A stretch of DNA of 64,000 nucleotides from Mesorhizobium sp. AR07 (GCF_024746815.1 NZ_CP080525.1:4520501-4584500); one strand, 5' to 3'. Shown: positions 1 to 9,038, counted from the stretch's first letter. Numbers and translations are program-made. Notes: a model not told the origin generated them from the sequence alone.

Positions 1-763
1 AATCGGGGCCGATCAGCGCCAGCGGGCCGTGCATGACTTCGGCGGCGCTATAGGCCTCGGCATGCATGCCGCAGGTCTCCTTGAACTTCAGCGCCGCCTC
101 GTTGGCCATCGCCGCCGATGGGCCACGGCCGAGGATGAACAGCGACTTCTGCTTCTCGATCGTTTCGGACAGCACCGTCATCCAGTCGCAGGCGATCGCC
201 TTGCCGAAATGCTCGGGCAATTGGAAAAGGGCGGCCAGCAGCGCCTCGTCGCCGGTGGCATGCGCCATCAAGGCGAGGCCGGCAACGGCGGAATTGATGA
301 AGGTCTTGGTCGCCGCCACGCTGCGCTCCGGCCCGGCCAGGATATCGATTGCGTAATCCGAGGCACGCGCCAGCGGCGAATCGGCGGTGTTGGTGATGGC
401 GATGGTCAGCGAGCCGCCGGCTCGTGCCGTCTCGGCCATGGCGACGATGTCGGGGCTCTTGCCCGACTGCGAGATCGCCAGGCAGGCCGAGCCGCCGAGC
501 CTGAGCTTGGCGCCGTAGATCGAGGCGATCGAAGGCCCGACCGAAGCGACGGCAAGGCCGGCGGTCAACTCGACGGCATATTTCATGAAGGTGGCGGCGT
601 GATCGGACGAGCCGCGCGCCACGGTGACGACAAACTGCGGGTCGCGTTCGCGAATGCCGCGCCCGGCCTCGGTCAGCACCGCGCCGGAGCCGTCGAGCAG
701 GCGGGCGACGGCCTGCGGGATCTCCTCGATCTCGCGCCGCATATGGGTCATGTCAGTCGTCAT
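1..763 (-). CDS. SIS-domain sugar isomerase/deaminase (GlmS-C/AgaS type), C-terminus cut off by window edge
   Basis: An SIS-domain protein related to the isomerase half of GlmS; such stand-alone proteins deaminate or isomerise glucosamine 6-phosphate (NagB-II type). The ATG at 761-763 gives MTTDMTHMRREIEEIPQAV. Next come the sugar-phosphate-binding stretch VTVARGSSDHAATF, the second SIS loop AISQSGKSPDIVAMA and, further on, ILGRGPSAAMANEAALKFKE. No N-terminal glutaminase domain is present, so it is not a full GlmS. The start overlaps the stop of the upstream GntR gene in an ATGA junction, giving the order kinase-regulator-isomerase. With murQ and the kinase next door, deamination of GlcN-6-P from GlcNAc or MurNAc is the likely step. 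The C-terminal part lies outside the window. Confidence 0.85.
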   Translation of the reverse strand, partial: MTTDMTHMRREIEEIPQAVARLLDGSGAVLTEAGRGIRERDPQFVVTVARGSSDHAATFMKYAVELTAGLAVASVGPSIASIYGAKLRLGGSACLAISQSGKSPDIVAMAETARAGGSLTIAITNTADSPLARASDYAIDILAGPERSVAATKTFINSAVAGLALMAHATGDEALLAALFQLPEHFGKAIACDWMTVLSETIEKQKSLFILGRGPSAAMANEAALKFKETCGMHAEAYSAAEVMHGPLALIGPD

Positions 764-1542
764 GGTCGGCCCTCTTCGCTCGGCCCTGTCAGCCGCAGTT
801 CGGCGACGAAATCATAGGCGTCGCCCCGGTAGATGGAGCGGGTGAATTCGATCACCTTGCCGCTCGCCAGATAGGAAATGCGTTCGATGTGCAGGCCGGC
901 AACGCCCGGCGGCACTTCGAGCAGGCGCGCATCGCCGTCGCCGAGATTGGCGGCGGAAATGCGCTGCACCGCCCGCACCGGCCGGTTGCCGGTCGTTTCC
1001 AGCGCCGCATAGAGCGAGGAGCCTATCCCTGCCGGGTCGGGCAGCACGCTGGCCGACAGCGAGGCGCGTTCGATCGCCAGCGGCGTGTCATTGGCAATGC
1101 GCAGGCGCGCCACGCGCGCCACCAGTTCGCTCGACGACAGGCCGAGCACCATCATCTCGTCGGGCGAGGGCGCGTAAAGGCCGCGATCGAGCCAGGCCGA
1201 GCGCACCGCCATGCCGCGCCGCGCCATGTCCTCGGTGAACGAGGTCAGCCGCGACAGCGACTGCTCGACGCGCTCCATGCGCGGCGCCACGAACGTGCCG
1301 GAGCCATGGCGTTGCACCAGGATGCCGCCCTTGACCAGGTCCTGCACCGCCTTGCGCACGGTGACGCGCGAAATGTCGGCCTTGGTGGCGATGTCGCGCT
1401 CCGAGGGCAGTGCGTCGCCTGGGCCGATCAGGCCGCGATTGACGGCGTCCTCGATGCTCTTGCGCAGTTGCAGATAGAGCGGCGCGCCGCTTTGCGACGA
1501 CTGTTTCAGCGTGGCGAAGATCTGGTCGGCGGCGTCGCTCAT
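760..1542 (-). CDS. GntR/HutC-family transcriptional regulator (NagQ-like)
   Basis: 260-residue GntR regulator. Residues about 18-85 form the winged helix (PLYLQLRKSIEDAV, then GDALPSERDIA and SRVTVRKAVQDLVKGGILVQRHGSGTFV). Residues about 95-250 form a UTRA effector-binding domain, which in HutC-type regulators usually binds a sugar phosphate or similar metabolite. The gene is coupled by ATGA overlaps to the kinase upstream and to the SIS gene downstream. From position in an amino-sugar locus it is probably a NagQ-like repressor sensing GlcNAc-6-P or GlcN-6-P; the effector is inferred. The paired TGGTATT sites in the divergent promoter region are its likely operators. Confidence 0.88.
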   Translation of the reverse strand: MSDAADQIFATLKQSSQSGAPLYLQLRKSIEDAVNRGLIGPGDALPSERDIATKADISRVTVRKAVQDLVKGGILVQRHGSGTFVAPRMERVEQSLSRLTSFTEDMARRGMAVRSAWLDRGLYAPSPDEMMVLGLSSSELVARVARLRIANDTPLAIERASLSASVLPDPAGIGSSLYAALETTGNRPVRAVQRISAANLGDGDARLLEVPPGVAGLHIERISYLASGKVIEFTRSIYRGDAYDFVAELRLTGPSEEGRP

Positions 1543-2420
1543 CGAGCCGCCTCCGCTGTCCCGGCGAAAAGGCGGGCGGCCATCTGCACGGCGCCGCCCA
1601 GCGCGTCGTCGAGCGGCGGCTTCAGCAGCGCCCGGTAGCGCGCGGAAAGGCGCGGCGCGTAAAGCGGCGCCAGCCCGCCGAGCAGGCAGAGCGGCGCGTC
1701 GTCCGAGAGGTCGAGCGCGCCGAGCGAGGCCTCGACATCGGCGACCACCCTGTCGAGAATCCAGTTGGCAACGCTGTCGCCCTTTTCGGCATGCTCGAAC
1801 ACTTTTGGCGCGAAGCCGCCGAAATCGCCGGGCTTGGCATTGGTGGTGAATTCGACCACGTCCTCCGGATTGTTGCGGAAAACCGCCAGCATGCTCTGCG
1901 TCAGCGGCGAGCCTTCGCGGACGCCGTCATAGGCAAGCAGCGTCTGTTCGAGCAGGTCGCGGCCGATGCGCGCGCCGCTGCCCTGGTCGCCGACCTGAAA
2001 GCCCCAGCCGCCGATGGCGCGCGATGTGCCGTTCTTGCGCGCCATATAGGCGGTGCCGGTGCCGAGGATCGCCATGGCGCCGTCACCGGAGCCGACAGCC
2101 CCTTCCAGCGCGATCTCGGCATCGGTCTCGACGCGGCTGATGCTGAACGGCAGGATGGCCTCGAGCTGCTGCCGGTAGGTGCCGACATTGGCGCCGGCGA
2201 GGCCCAGAATGGCTGGTGTTTCCGGGATCAGCTCCGGGTCCTGCCCGGCGGCGATGAACGCTTGCCTCGCCGCTTCGACGATGTTCGACCGGGCTCCGGT
2301 CAGATCGGTGCGGATGTTGGCGGCGCCGCTCTTGGCGCGACCAATGACGCTGCCGTCCGCTGTTGCCAGCGCCGCCCTGCAGCTGGTGCCGCCGCCATCG
2401 ATACCGAGCACGAAATTCAC
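1539..2420 (-). CDS. BadF/BadG-type N-acetylhexosamine kinase
   Basis: 293-residue sugar kinase of the BadF/BadG/BcrA/BcrD family, which includes N-acetylglucosamine kinases. It begins with the phosphate-binding motif VNFVLGIDGGGTSCRAALA and has the second phosphate loop AILGTGTAYMAR and the GWGFQVGDQGSGARIGRDLL stretch typical of GlcNAc kinases. A GTG start at 2418-2420 is chosen because GGAGGAGA lies 5-8 bases upstream and the conserved domain starts immediately; a longer frame to 2468 would run through the operator repeats. It is the first gene of the leftward operon. Likely role: phosphorylation of imported GlcNAc or MurNAc to feed MurQ and the SIS enzyme. The exact substrate is inferred. 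Confidence 0.85.
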   Translation of the reverse strand: MNFVLGIDGGGTSCRAALATADGSVIGRAKSGAANIRTDLTGARSNIVEAARQAFIAAGQDPELIPETPAILGLAGANVGTYRQQLEAILPFSISRVETDAEIALEGAVGSGDGAMAILGTGTAYMARKNGTSRAIGGWGFQVGDQGSGARIGRDLLEQTLLAYDGVREGSPLTQSMLAVFRNNPEDVVEFTTNAKPGDFGGFAPKVFEHAEKGDSVANWILDRVVADVEASLGALDLSDDAPLCLLGGLAPLYAPRLSARYRALLKPPLDDALGGAVQMAARLFAGTAEAAR

Positions 2421-2442
2421 GTGATTTCTCCTCCGGACGGAT

Positions 2443-2462
2443 AATACCAATAAAATACCAAT
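2443..2462 (-). promoter_or_regulatory. paired TGGTATT sites (candidate GntR operator, leftward promoter)
   Basis: AATACCAAT occurs at 2443-2451 and again at 2454-2462, an 11-base (one helical turn) direct repeat. Read on the minus strand this is two TGGTATT half-sites upstream of the kinase GTG at 2420. The same arrangement is repeated in front of murQ. It is a plausible binding site for the GntR regulator encoded two genes downstream. Confidence 0.6.
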
Positions 2463-2577
2463 AGCCAAGGATTAATTTCCGTTTCAAAAAGATTAAGCCG
2501 CATTTTATTGAAAAGCCTACACATTTCGTCGGCTCAGCGATTTCTGGCCCGCGAATCCGTTAATGCGTGTGGACAAG

Positions 2578-2595
2578 TGGTATTTTTTTGGTATT
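2578..2595 (+). promoter_or_regulatory. paired TGGTATT sites (candidate GntR operator, murQ promoter)
   Basis: TGGTATT occurs at 2578-2584 and 2589-2595, again with an 11-base period, ending 23 bases before the murQ ATG at 2619. It mirrors the pair at 2443-2462, so both divergent transcripts carry the same two direct half-sites in the same sense relative to their own gene. This suggests co-regulation of both arms by one GntR protein. Confidence 0.6.
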
Positions 2596-2618
2596 GTTTC
2601 CACATTGGAGGAACCGGG

Positions 2619-3578
2619 ATGGCCGAAACGCGCACCGAAGCGCTTCACCAGAATGCCGAGGGGCTGGATATCCAGACCCCGGACGCCATCCTTTCCTATT
2701 TGGCCGATGCGCAGATCGAGGCCGCAAAGGTCGTGCGCAATGCCATTCCCTCCATCGCCAGGGCCGCCGAGATCATCGCCGGCCGGCTGAGGGGCGGCGG
2801 CAAGCTCGCCTATGCCGCGGCCGGCAGTTCCGGCCTGATGGCGCTGGCCGATGCGCTGGAGCTTCCGGGCACCTTCGGCATTCACCGCGACCGCATCGCC
2901 ATCCTGATCGCCGGCGGCGACGAGGCTTTCAGGATGCTGGCCGGCGGGCCGGAAGACGACACCGAGGAGGCCGCGACGGCGATAGCCGATGCCGGGATCG
3001 GCAAGGGCGACTGCCTGATCGCCATTTCCGCCAGCGGCACGACGCCCTATGCGGTGCGGGCCATCGAGGAAGCAGCCCGTCGCGGGGCCGCCACCATCGG
3101 CATCGCCAACAACAGGGGCTCGGCTCTGCTGCGGCAGGCTGAAACCGCCATCCTGCTCGAAACGCCGCCGGAACTGATCGCCGGCTCGACGCGCATGGGT
3201 GCGGGCACCGCCCAGAAGATCGCGCTCAACATGCTGTCGACGCTGACCGCCGTCCATCTCGGCCATGTGCATGACGGCTACATGGTCAACCTGATGGCCG
3301 ACAACATCAAGCTGCGCGACCGCGCGGCGCGCATCGTCGCCGCCGTCAGCGGGCGCGGCAGGGACGAGGCGGTGCGGCTGCTGGAGAAGAGCGGCGGCGC
3401 GGTGAAGACCGCCATTCTGCTCGCCGCCGGCGCCGACAGCGCCGATGCGGCCGAGAAACTGCTGGAAGGAACCGGCCAGAAGCTGCGGCCGGCGCTTTCC
3501 GCGATCGAGGGGAGCAAGGGGCGCAAAACCCCTGTTCTCATCAAAACCGAACCTGAAAAAGGTCAACAGGGAGACTGA
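2619..3578 (+). CDS. murQ: N-acetylmuramic acid 6-phosphate etherase
   Basis: 319-residue SIS-fold lyase that cleaves the D-lactyl ether of MurNAc-6-P to give GlcNAc-6-P in cell-wall amino-sugar recycling. Recognisable MurQ blocks are AAGSSGLMALADALELPGTF, AGGDEAFRMLAGGPEDDTEE and the C-terminal AGSTRMGAGTAQKIALNML. Length is close to the usual ~300. ATG 2619 is chosen over an in-frame upstream extension because GGAGGAA at 2607-2613 is correctly spaced and the operator lies upstream. It is the first gene of the rightward operon and is followed 2 bases later by a sugar-binding protein gene. Confidence 0.92.
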   Translation: MAETRTEALHQNAEGLDIQTPDAILSYLADAQIEAAKVVRNAIPSIARAAEIIAGRLRGGGKLAYAAAGSSGLMALADALELPGTFGIHRDRIAILIAGGDEAFRMLAGGPEDDTEEAATAIADAGIGKGDCLIAISASGTTPYAVRAIEEAARRGAATIGIANNRGSALLRQAETAILLETPPELIAGSTRMGAGTAQKIALNMLSTLTAVHLGHVHDGYMVNLMADNIKLRDRAARIVAAVSGRGRDEAVRLLEKSGGAVKTAILLAAGADSADAAEKLLEGTGQKLRPALSAIEGSKGRKTPVLIKTEPEKGQQGD

Positions 3579-3580
3579 GC

Positions 3581-4840
3581 ATGACAACGAAACTACTGAC
3601 GGCACTGCTTCTGGGCACCAGCATTCTCGGCTCGGCCGGGGTGGCTTATGCCGGCGACGTAACGCTCAACATCGAAAGCTGGCGCGGCGACGACCTTGCC
3701 ATCTGGAAGGACAAGCTGATCCCGGCCTTCGAAGCCAAGAATCCCGGCATCAAGGTGGTGTTCGCACCATCGGCGCCGACCGAATATGACGCCGCACTCG
3801 GCGCCAAGCTCGCCGCCGGCTCGGCGGGCGACCTGATCACCTGCCGCCCGTTCGACAAGTCGCTTGAACTGTTCAAGAAGGGCAACCTTGCCGATCTCTC
3901 GGCACTGCCCGGCATGGAGAACTTCTCGCCGGTGGCCAAGTCCGCCTGGCAGACCGACGACGGCAAGGCGAGCTTCTGCGTGCCGATGGCCTCGGTCATC
4001 CATGGCTTCATCTACAACAAGGACGCTTTCGACAAGCTCGGCATCAAGGTGCCGCAGACCCGCGACGAGTTCTTCGCCGCGCTCGACAAGATCAAGGCCG
4101 ACGGCACCTACATCCCGATGGCGATGGGCACCAAGGATCTCTGGGAAGCCGCGACCATGGGCTACCAGAACATCGGCCCGAACTACTGGAAGGGCGAGGA
4201 CGGCCGCGCCGCGCTCATCAAGGGCACGCAGAAGCTGACCGACAAGGACTGGGTCGCGCCTTATGCAGAACTTGCCAAGTGGAAGCCTTATCTCGGCGAC
4301 GGCTTTGAAGCGCAGACCTACCCGGACAGCCAGAACCTGTTCACGCTTGGCCGCGCCGCCATCTACCCGGCCGGTTCATGGGAGATCGGCCTGTTCAACA
4401 CCCAGGCCCAGTTCAAGATGGGCGCCTTCCCGCCGCCGGTCGAGAAGGCCGGCGACACCTGCTACATCTCCGACCATACCGATATCGGCATGGGCCTGAA
4501 TGCGGCGTCGAAGAACGCCGATGCGGCCAAGACCTTCCTGTCCTGGGTCGCCTCGGCGGATTTCGCCACCATCTACGCCAACGCGCTGCCGGGCTTCTTC
4601 AGCCTGAACTCCTCGCCGGTGAAGATGGCAGACCCGCTGGCGCAGGAATTCGTCTCCTGGCGCGGCAAGTGCAAGTCGACGATCCGCTCGACCTACCAGA
4701 TCCTGTCGCGCGGCACGCCGAACCTTGAGAACGAGACGTGGGTTGAATCGGCCAACGTCATCAACGGCACCGACACGCCGGAAGCTGCCGCCAAGAAGCT
4801 GCAGACCGGCCTCGACAGCTGGTACAAGCCGGCGAAGTAA
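3581..4840 (+). CDS. CUT1-type carbohydrate ABC transporter substrate-binding protein
   Basis: 419-residue periplasmic sugar-binding protein (family 1, MalE/UgpB-like). A Sec signal peptide spans residues 1-25 (MTTKLLTALLLGTSILGSAG, cleavage after AYA). The mature protein shows the family pattern of early VTLNIESWRGDDLAIWK, a central hinge and FSWRGKCKSTIR near the C-terminus. It starts 2 bases after murQ, then a hairpin precedes the permease genes, as is common where binding protein is made in excess. Context suggests GlcNAc, MurNAc or a muropeptide-derived sugar as ligand; this is inferred. Confidence 0.9.
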   Translation: MTTKLLTALLLGTSILGSAGVAYAGDVTLNIESWRGDDLAIWKDKLIPAFEAKNPGIKVVFAPSAPTEYDAALGAKLAAGSAGDLITCRPFDKSLELFKKGNLADLSALPGMENFSPVAKSAWQTDDGKASFCVPMASVIHGFIYNKDAFDKLGIKVPQTRDEFFAALDKIKADGTYIPMAMGTKDLWEAATMGYQNIGPNYWKGEDGRAALIKGTQKLTDKDWVAPYAELAKWKPYLGDGFEAQTYPDSQNLFTLGRAAIYPAGSWEIGLFNTQAQFKMGAFPPPVEKAGDTCYISDHTDIGMGLNAASKNADAAKTFLSWVASADFATIYANALPGFFSLNSSPVKMADPLAQEFVSWRGKCKSTIRSTYQILSRGTPNLENETWVESANVINGTDTPEAAAKKLQTGLDSWYKPAK

Positions 4841-4852
4841 GAGCTCAGGCAA

Positions 4853-4886
4853 CGAGGCCGGCCGGGCGTCTGCCTGGCCGGTCTCG
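4853..4886 (+). terminator. attenuating hairpin between binding protein and permeases
   Basis: CGAGGCCGGCC (4853-4863) can pair with GGCCGGTCTCG (4876-4886) with one G-T pair, 12 bases after the binding-protein stop. It lacks a strong T run, so it more likely stabilises the upstream mRNA or attenuates read-through than fully terminates. Confidence 0.5.
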
Positions 4887-4996
4887 GATTATCCTGTCTT
4901 CAGATTGCGCCTATTCAGATAGCGATTGTCGGCACCGCCTCTCGGCCTTACCCTTGCTCTTCTTGGGGAAGGCTAGCTGATCAGTCGCAGGCCTTT

Positions 4997-5020
4997 ATTC
5001 TTGCCGCACCGGGCAAGAAT
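4997..5020 (+). promoter_or_regulatory. second intergenic hairpin upstream of permease genes
   Basis: ATTCTTGCC (4997-5005) and GGCAAGAAT (5012-5020) form a perfect 9-bp stem with a 6-base loop in the 252-base gap before the first permease. No T tract follows. A role in differential expression of the transporter genes is possible but not shown. Confidence 0.4.
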
Positions 5021-5092
5021 GTTCGGGCCGTGCATCGAGGCATCATCTAGATCAACACCCTTTGCAACCGAGAGACGGCGGGGACCGAACTC

Positions 5093-6022
5093 ATGGCCGC
5101 AGATATCAGACCGAAACGACCGTTCCGCTGGCACATAGGCGTCTTCCTGGCGCCGGCGGTGCTTGTCTACACGGCAATCATGATCCTGCCGCTGGCCGGC
5201 ACGCTGCAGCTGTCGCTGTTCCGCAACATCGAGCAGCACCAGGTCTTCGTCGGGCTGCAAAACTTCCGCACGCTGTTCGGCGACCCCAACTGGTCGGTGG
5301 GTTTCTGGAACGCGCTCAGGAACAACACCTGGTTCTTCATCATCCACATGCTGGTGCAGAACCCGATCGGCGTCATGCTGGCGGCCTTGCTGTCCAGCCC
5401 GAGGCTCAGATTTGCGGCCTTCTACCGCACGGCGATCTTCGTGCCGACCATCCTGTCCTTCGTCATCGTCGGCTTCGCCTGGAAACTGATCCTGTCGCCG
5501 CTATGGGGCGTGGCGCCGCACCTAATGGATCTTGTCGGCCTGAAAAGCCTGTTCACGCCGTGGCTCGGCAAGGAAGAATACGCGCTGACGGCGCTCAGCC
5601 TGATCTCGGTGTGGCAGTTCGTCGGCATCCCGATGATGCTGATCTATGCAGCCCTGCTGTCGATCCCCGAAGAGGTGATCGAGGCGGCCGAATGCGACGG
5701 CATTACCGGCCTGTCGCAGTTCTGGAAGATCAAGCTGCCGCTGATCCTGCCGTCGATCGGCATCATCTCGATCCTCACCTTCGTCGGCAATTTCAACGCT
5801 TTCGACCTGATCTACACCGCGCAAGGCGCGCTCGCCGGGCCGAACTATTCGACCGATATTCTCGGTACCTTCCTCTACCGCGCCTTCTTCGGCTTCCAGC
5901 TGCAGGTCGGCGACCCCAACATGGGTGCGGCGATCGCCACGATGATGTTCCTGATCATCCTTGGCGGCGTCTGCGTCTATCTCTTCCTCGTGCAGACGCG
6001 CCTGCGTCGCTACCAGTTCTGA
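5093..6022 (+). CDS. carbohydrate ABC transporter permease (MalF-like)
   Basis: 309-residue inner-membrane permease with six predicted hydrophobic segments, beginning with GVFLAPAVLVYTAIMILPLA. The cytoplasmic EAA-type loop that contacts the ATPase is visible as IPEEVIEAAECDGITGLSQF, followed by KIKLPLILPSIG. It forms a heterodimer with the next permease. Start ATG 5093 is preceded by GAGAGACGG. It belongs to the murQ-led operon. Confidence 0.92.
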   Translation: MAADIRPKRPFRWHIGVFLAPAVLVYTAIMILPLAGTLQLSLFRNIEQHQVFVGLQNFRTLFGDPNWSVGFWNALRNNTWFFIIHMLVQNPIGVMLAALLSSPRLRFAAFYRTAIFVPTILSFVIVGFAWKLILSPLWGVAPHLMDLVGLKSLFTPWLGKEEYALTALSLISVWQFVGIPMMLIYAALLSIPEEVIEAAECDGITGLSQFWKIKLPLILPSIGIISILTFVGNFNAFDLIYTAQGALAGPNYSTDILGTFLYRAFFGFQLQVGDPNMGAAIATMMFLIILGGVCVYLFLVQTRLRRYQF

Positions 6023-6083
6023 GGGAGCCAATGTCAAGCTTGAGCACCCCCTTGTCGCCCGCAGCTCGTCAGGAGACTTTCCA

Positions 6084-6923
6084 ATGAGCACGGCCACCCG
6101 TTCCCTGCCCCGCACCATCGGCGCCCACGCGATCCTGCTGACCTACACGGCGATCGCGCTGTTTCCGGTGATCCTCGTCATCATGAACTCGTTCAAGTCG
6201 CGCGCGGGCATCTTCGGCGCGCCGCTGACGCCGCCGACGCCCGGGACATTCGACCTGATCGGCTACACCACGGTCATCGGCCAGGGCGATTTCATCCATT
6301 ATTTCCAGAACAGCCTCGTCGTCACCGTCGCTTCGCTGTTCTTCGTGCTTCTGTTCGGCGCCATGGCGGCGTTCGCGCTGTCGGAGTACCGCTTTCGCGG
6401 CAACTCTCTGATGGGGCTCTATCTGGCGCTCGGCATCATGATCCCGATCCGCCTCGGCACCGTCGCCATTCTGCAATTGATGGTGGCGAGCGGGCTGGTC
6501 AACACGCTGACGGCGTTGATCCTGGTCTACACCGCGCAAGGGCTGCCGCTCGCCGTCTTCATCCTGTCGGAATTCATGAAGCAGGTGTCCGACGATCTGA
6601 AGAACGCCGGGCGCATCGACGGCCTGTCCGAATACACCATCTTCTTCCGGCTGGTGCTGCCGCTGGTCAGGCCATCGATGGCCACGGTCGCCGTCTTCAC
6701 CATGATCCCGATCTGGAACGATTTGTGGTTCCCGCTGATCCTGGCGCCATCCGAAGAGACCAAGACGGTGACGCTCGGTGCGCAGCTGTTCCTTGGCCAG
6801 TTCGTCACCAACTGGAACGCCATCCTGGCCGCGCTCTCGCTGGCGATCATGCCGGTGCTGATCCTCTACGTCATCTTCTCGCGGCAATTGATCCGCGGCA
6901 TCACCTCCGGAGCCGTCAAGTGA
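6084..6923 (+). CDS. carbohydrate ABC transporter permease (MalG-like)
   Basis: 279-residue partner permease. The EAA loop reads VSDDLKNAGRIDGLSEYTIF, followed by RLVLPLVRPSMATVAVF. ATG 6084 is chosen (AGGAGA at 6071-6076); an in-frame upstream extension overlaps the first permease and has no ribosome site. The C-terminus (SRQLIRGITSGAVK) resembles MalG-type ends. The last bases overlap the GTG start of the oxidoreductase gene. Confidence 0.92.
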   Translation: MSTATRSLPRTIGAHAILLTYTAIALFPVILVIMNSFKSRAGIFGAPLTPPTPGTFDLIGYTTVIGQGDFIHYFQNSLVVTVASLFFVLLFGAMAAFALSEYRFRGNSLMGLYLALGIMIPIRLGTVAILQLMVASGLVNTLTALILVYTAQGLPLAVFILSEFMKQVSDDLKNAGRIDGLSEYTIFFRLVLPLVRPSMATVAVFTMIPIWNDLWFPLILAPSEETKTVTLGAQLFLGQFVTNWNAILAALSLAIMPVLILYVIFSRQLIRGITSGAVK

Positions 6924-7981
6924 GTTCGCAGACACCTCTTCGCGTCGTCGTCGCCGGTCTCGGCAATATGGGCCGCAGCCATGCGCTGGCCTATCACACC
7001 AATCCGGGCTTCCAGATCGCAGCACTGGTCAACCGCTCCGATGTACCGCTGCCGGACGGGCTCTCCGGCTATGGCATCAGGCGTTCCTTCGACGAGGCTT
7101 TGCGCGACGAAAAGCCTGATGTCGCCTGCATCGCCACCTATTCCGACAGCCATGCCGACTATGCGGTGAAGGCGTTCGAGGCCGGTTGCCATGTCTTCGT
7201 CGAAAAGCCGCTGGCAACGACGGTGGCCGATGCCAGGCGCGTCGTCGCGGCGGGCAAGGCCAATGGCAGGAAGCTGGTGATCGGCTACATCCTGCGCCAT
7301 CACCCGTCCTGGATCAGGCTGATCGCCGAGGCGCGCAAGCTCGGCGGCCCTTACGTCTTCCGCATGAATTTGAATCAGCAGTCCTCGGGCCATACCTGGG
7401 AGACGCACAAGCAGTTGATGCAGACGACCTCGCCGATCGTCGACTGCGGCGTGCACTATCTCGACGTGATGCTGCAGATCACCGACGCCAGGCCGGTCGA
7501 GGTGCGCGGCATGGGGCTGCGGCTGACCGAGGAGATCGCGCCCACGATGTACAATTACGGCCATCTGCAGGTGCTGTTCGATGACGGCTCGGTCGGTTGG
7601 TACGAAGCCGGCTGGGGGCCGATGATTTCGGAAACGGCCTTCTTCGTGAAAGACGTGATTTCGCCGAATGGCTGCGTGTCGATCGTCATGAAGGAGGGCG
7701 TCAAGTCCGACGACATCGACACCCACACCAAGACCTCGACCATTCGCCTGCACAGTGCCGCGACCGGTCCCGACGGCAAGTTCGTCAAGCCTGACGAAAT
7801 GCTGTCGATGGCAGGCGAACCCGGCCATCAGGATCTCTGCGATCTCGAGCAGGCCTTCGTGCTGAAGGCGATCCGCGAGGACCTGGATCTCACCAAACAC
7901 ATGGACGACGCGGTGAAATCGCTCGCCGTCTGCCTTGCCGCCGACGAGAGCGTGCGCAGCGGAAAGGCGGTGCGATTGTGA
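6920..7981 (+). CDS. Gfo/Idh/MocA-family NAD(P)-dependent oxidoreductase
   Basis: 353-residue oxidoreductase. The N-terminal Rossmann motif VVVAGLGNMGRSHALAYH is followed by the family signature EKPLATTVADARRVV near residue 93; the C-terminal alpha/beta domain contains the usual HYLDVML block. The GTG start at 6920 overlaps the permease stop (GTGA), indicating translational coupling. These enzymes oxidise or epimerise sugars or inositols. Here, inside a sugar-transport operon beside murQ, an amino sugar or derived glycoside is plausible, but the substrate cannot be read from sequence. Confidence 0.85.
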   Translation: MSSQTPLRVVVAGLGNMGRSHALAYHTNPGFQIAALVNRSDVPLPDGLSGYGIRRSFDEALRDEKPDVACIATYSDSHADYAVKAFEAGCHVFVEKPLATTVADARRVVAAGKANGRKLVIGYILRHHPSWIRLIAEARKLGGPYVFRMNLNQQSSGHTWETHKQLMQTTSPIVDCGVHYLDVMLQITDARPVEVRGMGLRLTEEIAPTMYNYGHLQVLFDDGSVGWYEAGWGPMISETAFFVKDVISPNGCVSIVMKEGVKSDDIDTHTKTSTIRLHSAATGPDGKFVKPDEMLSMAGEPGHQDLCDLEQAFVLKAIREDLDLTKHMDDAVKSLAVCLAADESVRSGKAVRL

Positions 7982-8039
7982 CCAGGGAACTGTCGTCGGG
8001 GGGTGCATCCGCGCCCACATTCCAATCCGGAGGAACAAA

Positions 8040-9038
8040 GTGGGCTCGCTGAACATCGAGAACGTGAAGAAGGCCTTCGGGCCGGTCGAGGTGCTGAAGG
8101 GCATCAACCTCGAAGTGACGGACGGCAAGTTCGTCGTCTTCGTCGGCCCGTCGGGCTGCGGCAAGTCGACCTTGCTCCGGGTCATCGCCGGGTTGGAGGA
8201 TTCGACCTCGGGGCGGGTGGTCATCGACGGCCAGGACGTTTCCGCCACGCCGCCGGCCAAGCGCGGCATCGCCATGGTGTTCCAGACCTATGCGCTCTAC
8301 CCGCATCTGACGGTCAAGAACAATATGGGCCTTGGCCTCAAGCAGGCCGGCACGCCGGCGGCCGAGATCGAGCGTCGCATCGGCATCGCCTCGTCGATGC
8401 TGTCGCTGGAACCCTATCTCGAAAGGCGTCCGGCAGAACTCTCCGGCGGCCAGCGCCAGCGCGTCGCCATCGGCCGCGCCGTGGTGCGCGAGCCAAAACT
8501 GTTCCTCTTCGACGAGCCTTTGTCGAACCTTGATGCGGCACTGCGCGTCAACACGCGGCTGGAGATCGCGCAACTGCACCGCCGGCTCAAGGCGACGATG
8601 ATCTACGTCACCCATGACCAGGTCGAGGCGATGACGCTGGCCGACAAGATCGTCGTGCTGAATGCCGGCCGGATCGAGCAGATCGGCGGCCCGATGGAGC
8701 TCTACAACTCGCCGGCAAATGAATTCGTCGCCGGCTTCATCGGCTCACCGAAGATGAATTTCGTCGACGGCGCCCGTCTCGGCGAAACCGCCAAGACCAT
8801 CGGCGTGCGGCCGGAACACCTGACCGTCGATCCGAAGTCCGGCGCCTGGAAGGGCACGGTCGTCCATGCCGAACATCTCGGCGCCGACACCAATCTCTAT
8901 CTCGACTGCGAGAAGGCCGGGCTGATCACCGTGCGCATCTTCGGCGTCTACGACGCCGAGCCGGGCGCCACGCTCTATGCGACGCCGGATCCGGCGAGGA
9001 CTTATAGGTTTGGCGCGGATGGGAAGACGATCAAGTAA
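8040..9038 (+). CDS. carbohydrate ABC transporter ATPase (MalK/UgpC-like)
   Basis: 332-residue ATPase energising the CUT1 permeases. Walker A GPSGCGKSTLLRVIAGLE, Q loop VFQTYALYPHLTV, signature LSGGQRQRVAIGRAVVREP, Walker B LFLFDEPLSNLDAALR and switch His in YVTHDQVEAM are present, followed by a C-terminal OB-type regulatory region (GVRPEHLTVD). The GTG start at 8040 has GGAGGA seven bases upstream; longer frames lack this. It is the last gene of the murQ operon. Confidence 0.93.
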   Translation: MGSLNIENVKKAFGPVEVLKGINLEVTDGKFVVFVGPSGCGKSTLLRVIAGLEDSTSGRVVIDGQDVSATPPAKRGIAMVFQTYALYPHLTVKNNMGLGLKQAGTPAAEIERRIGIASSMLSLEPYLERRPAELSGGQRQRVAIGRAVVREPKLFLFDEPLSNLDAALRVNTRLEIAQLHRRLKATMIYVTHDQVEAMTLADKIVVLNAGRIEQIGGPMELYNSPANEFVAGFIGSPKMNFVDGARLGETAKTIGVRPEHLTVDPKSGAWKGTVVHAEHLGADTNLYLDCEKAGLITVRIFGVYDAEPGATLYATPDPARTYRFGADGKTIK

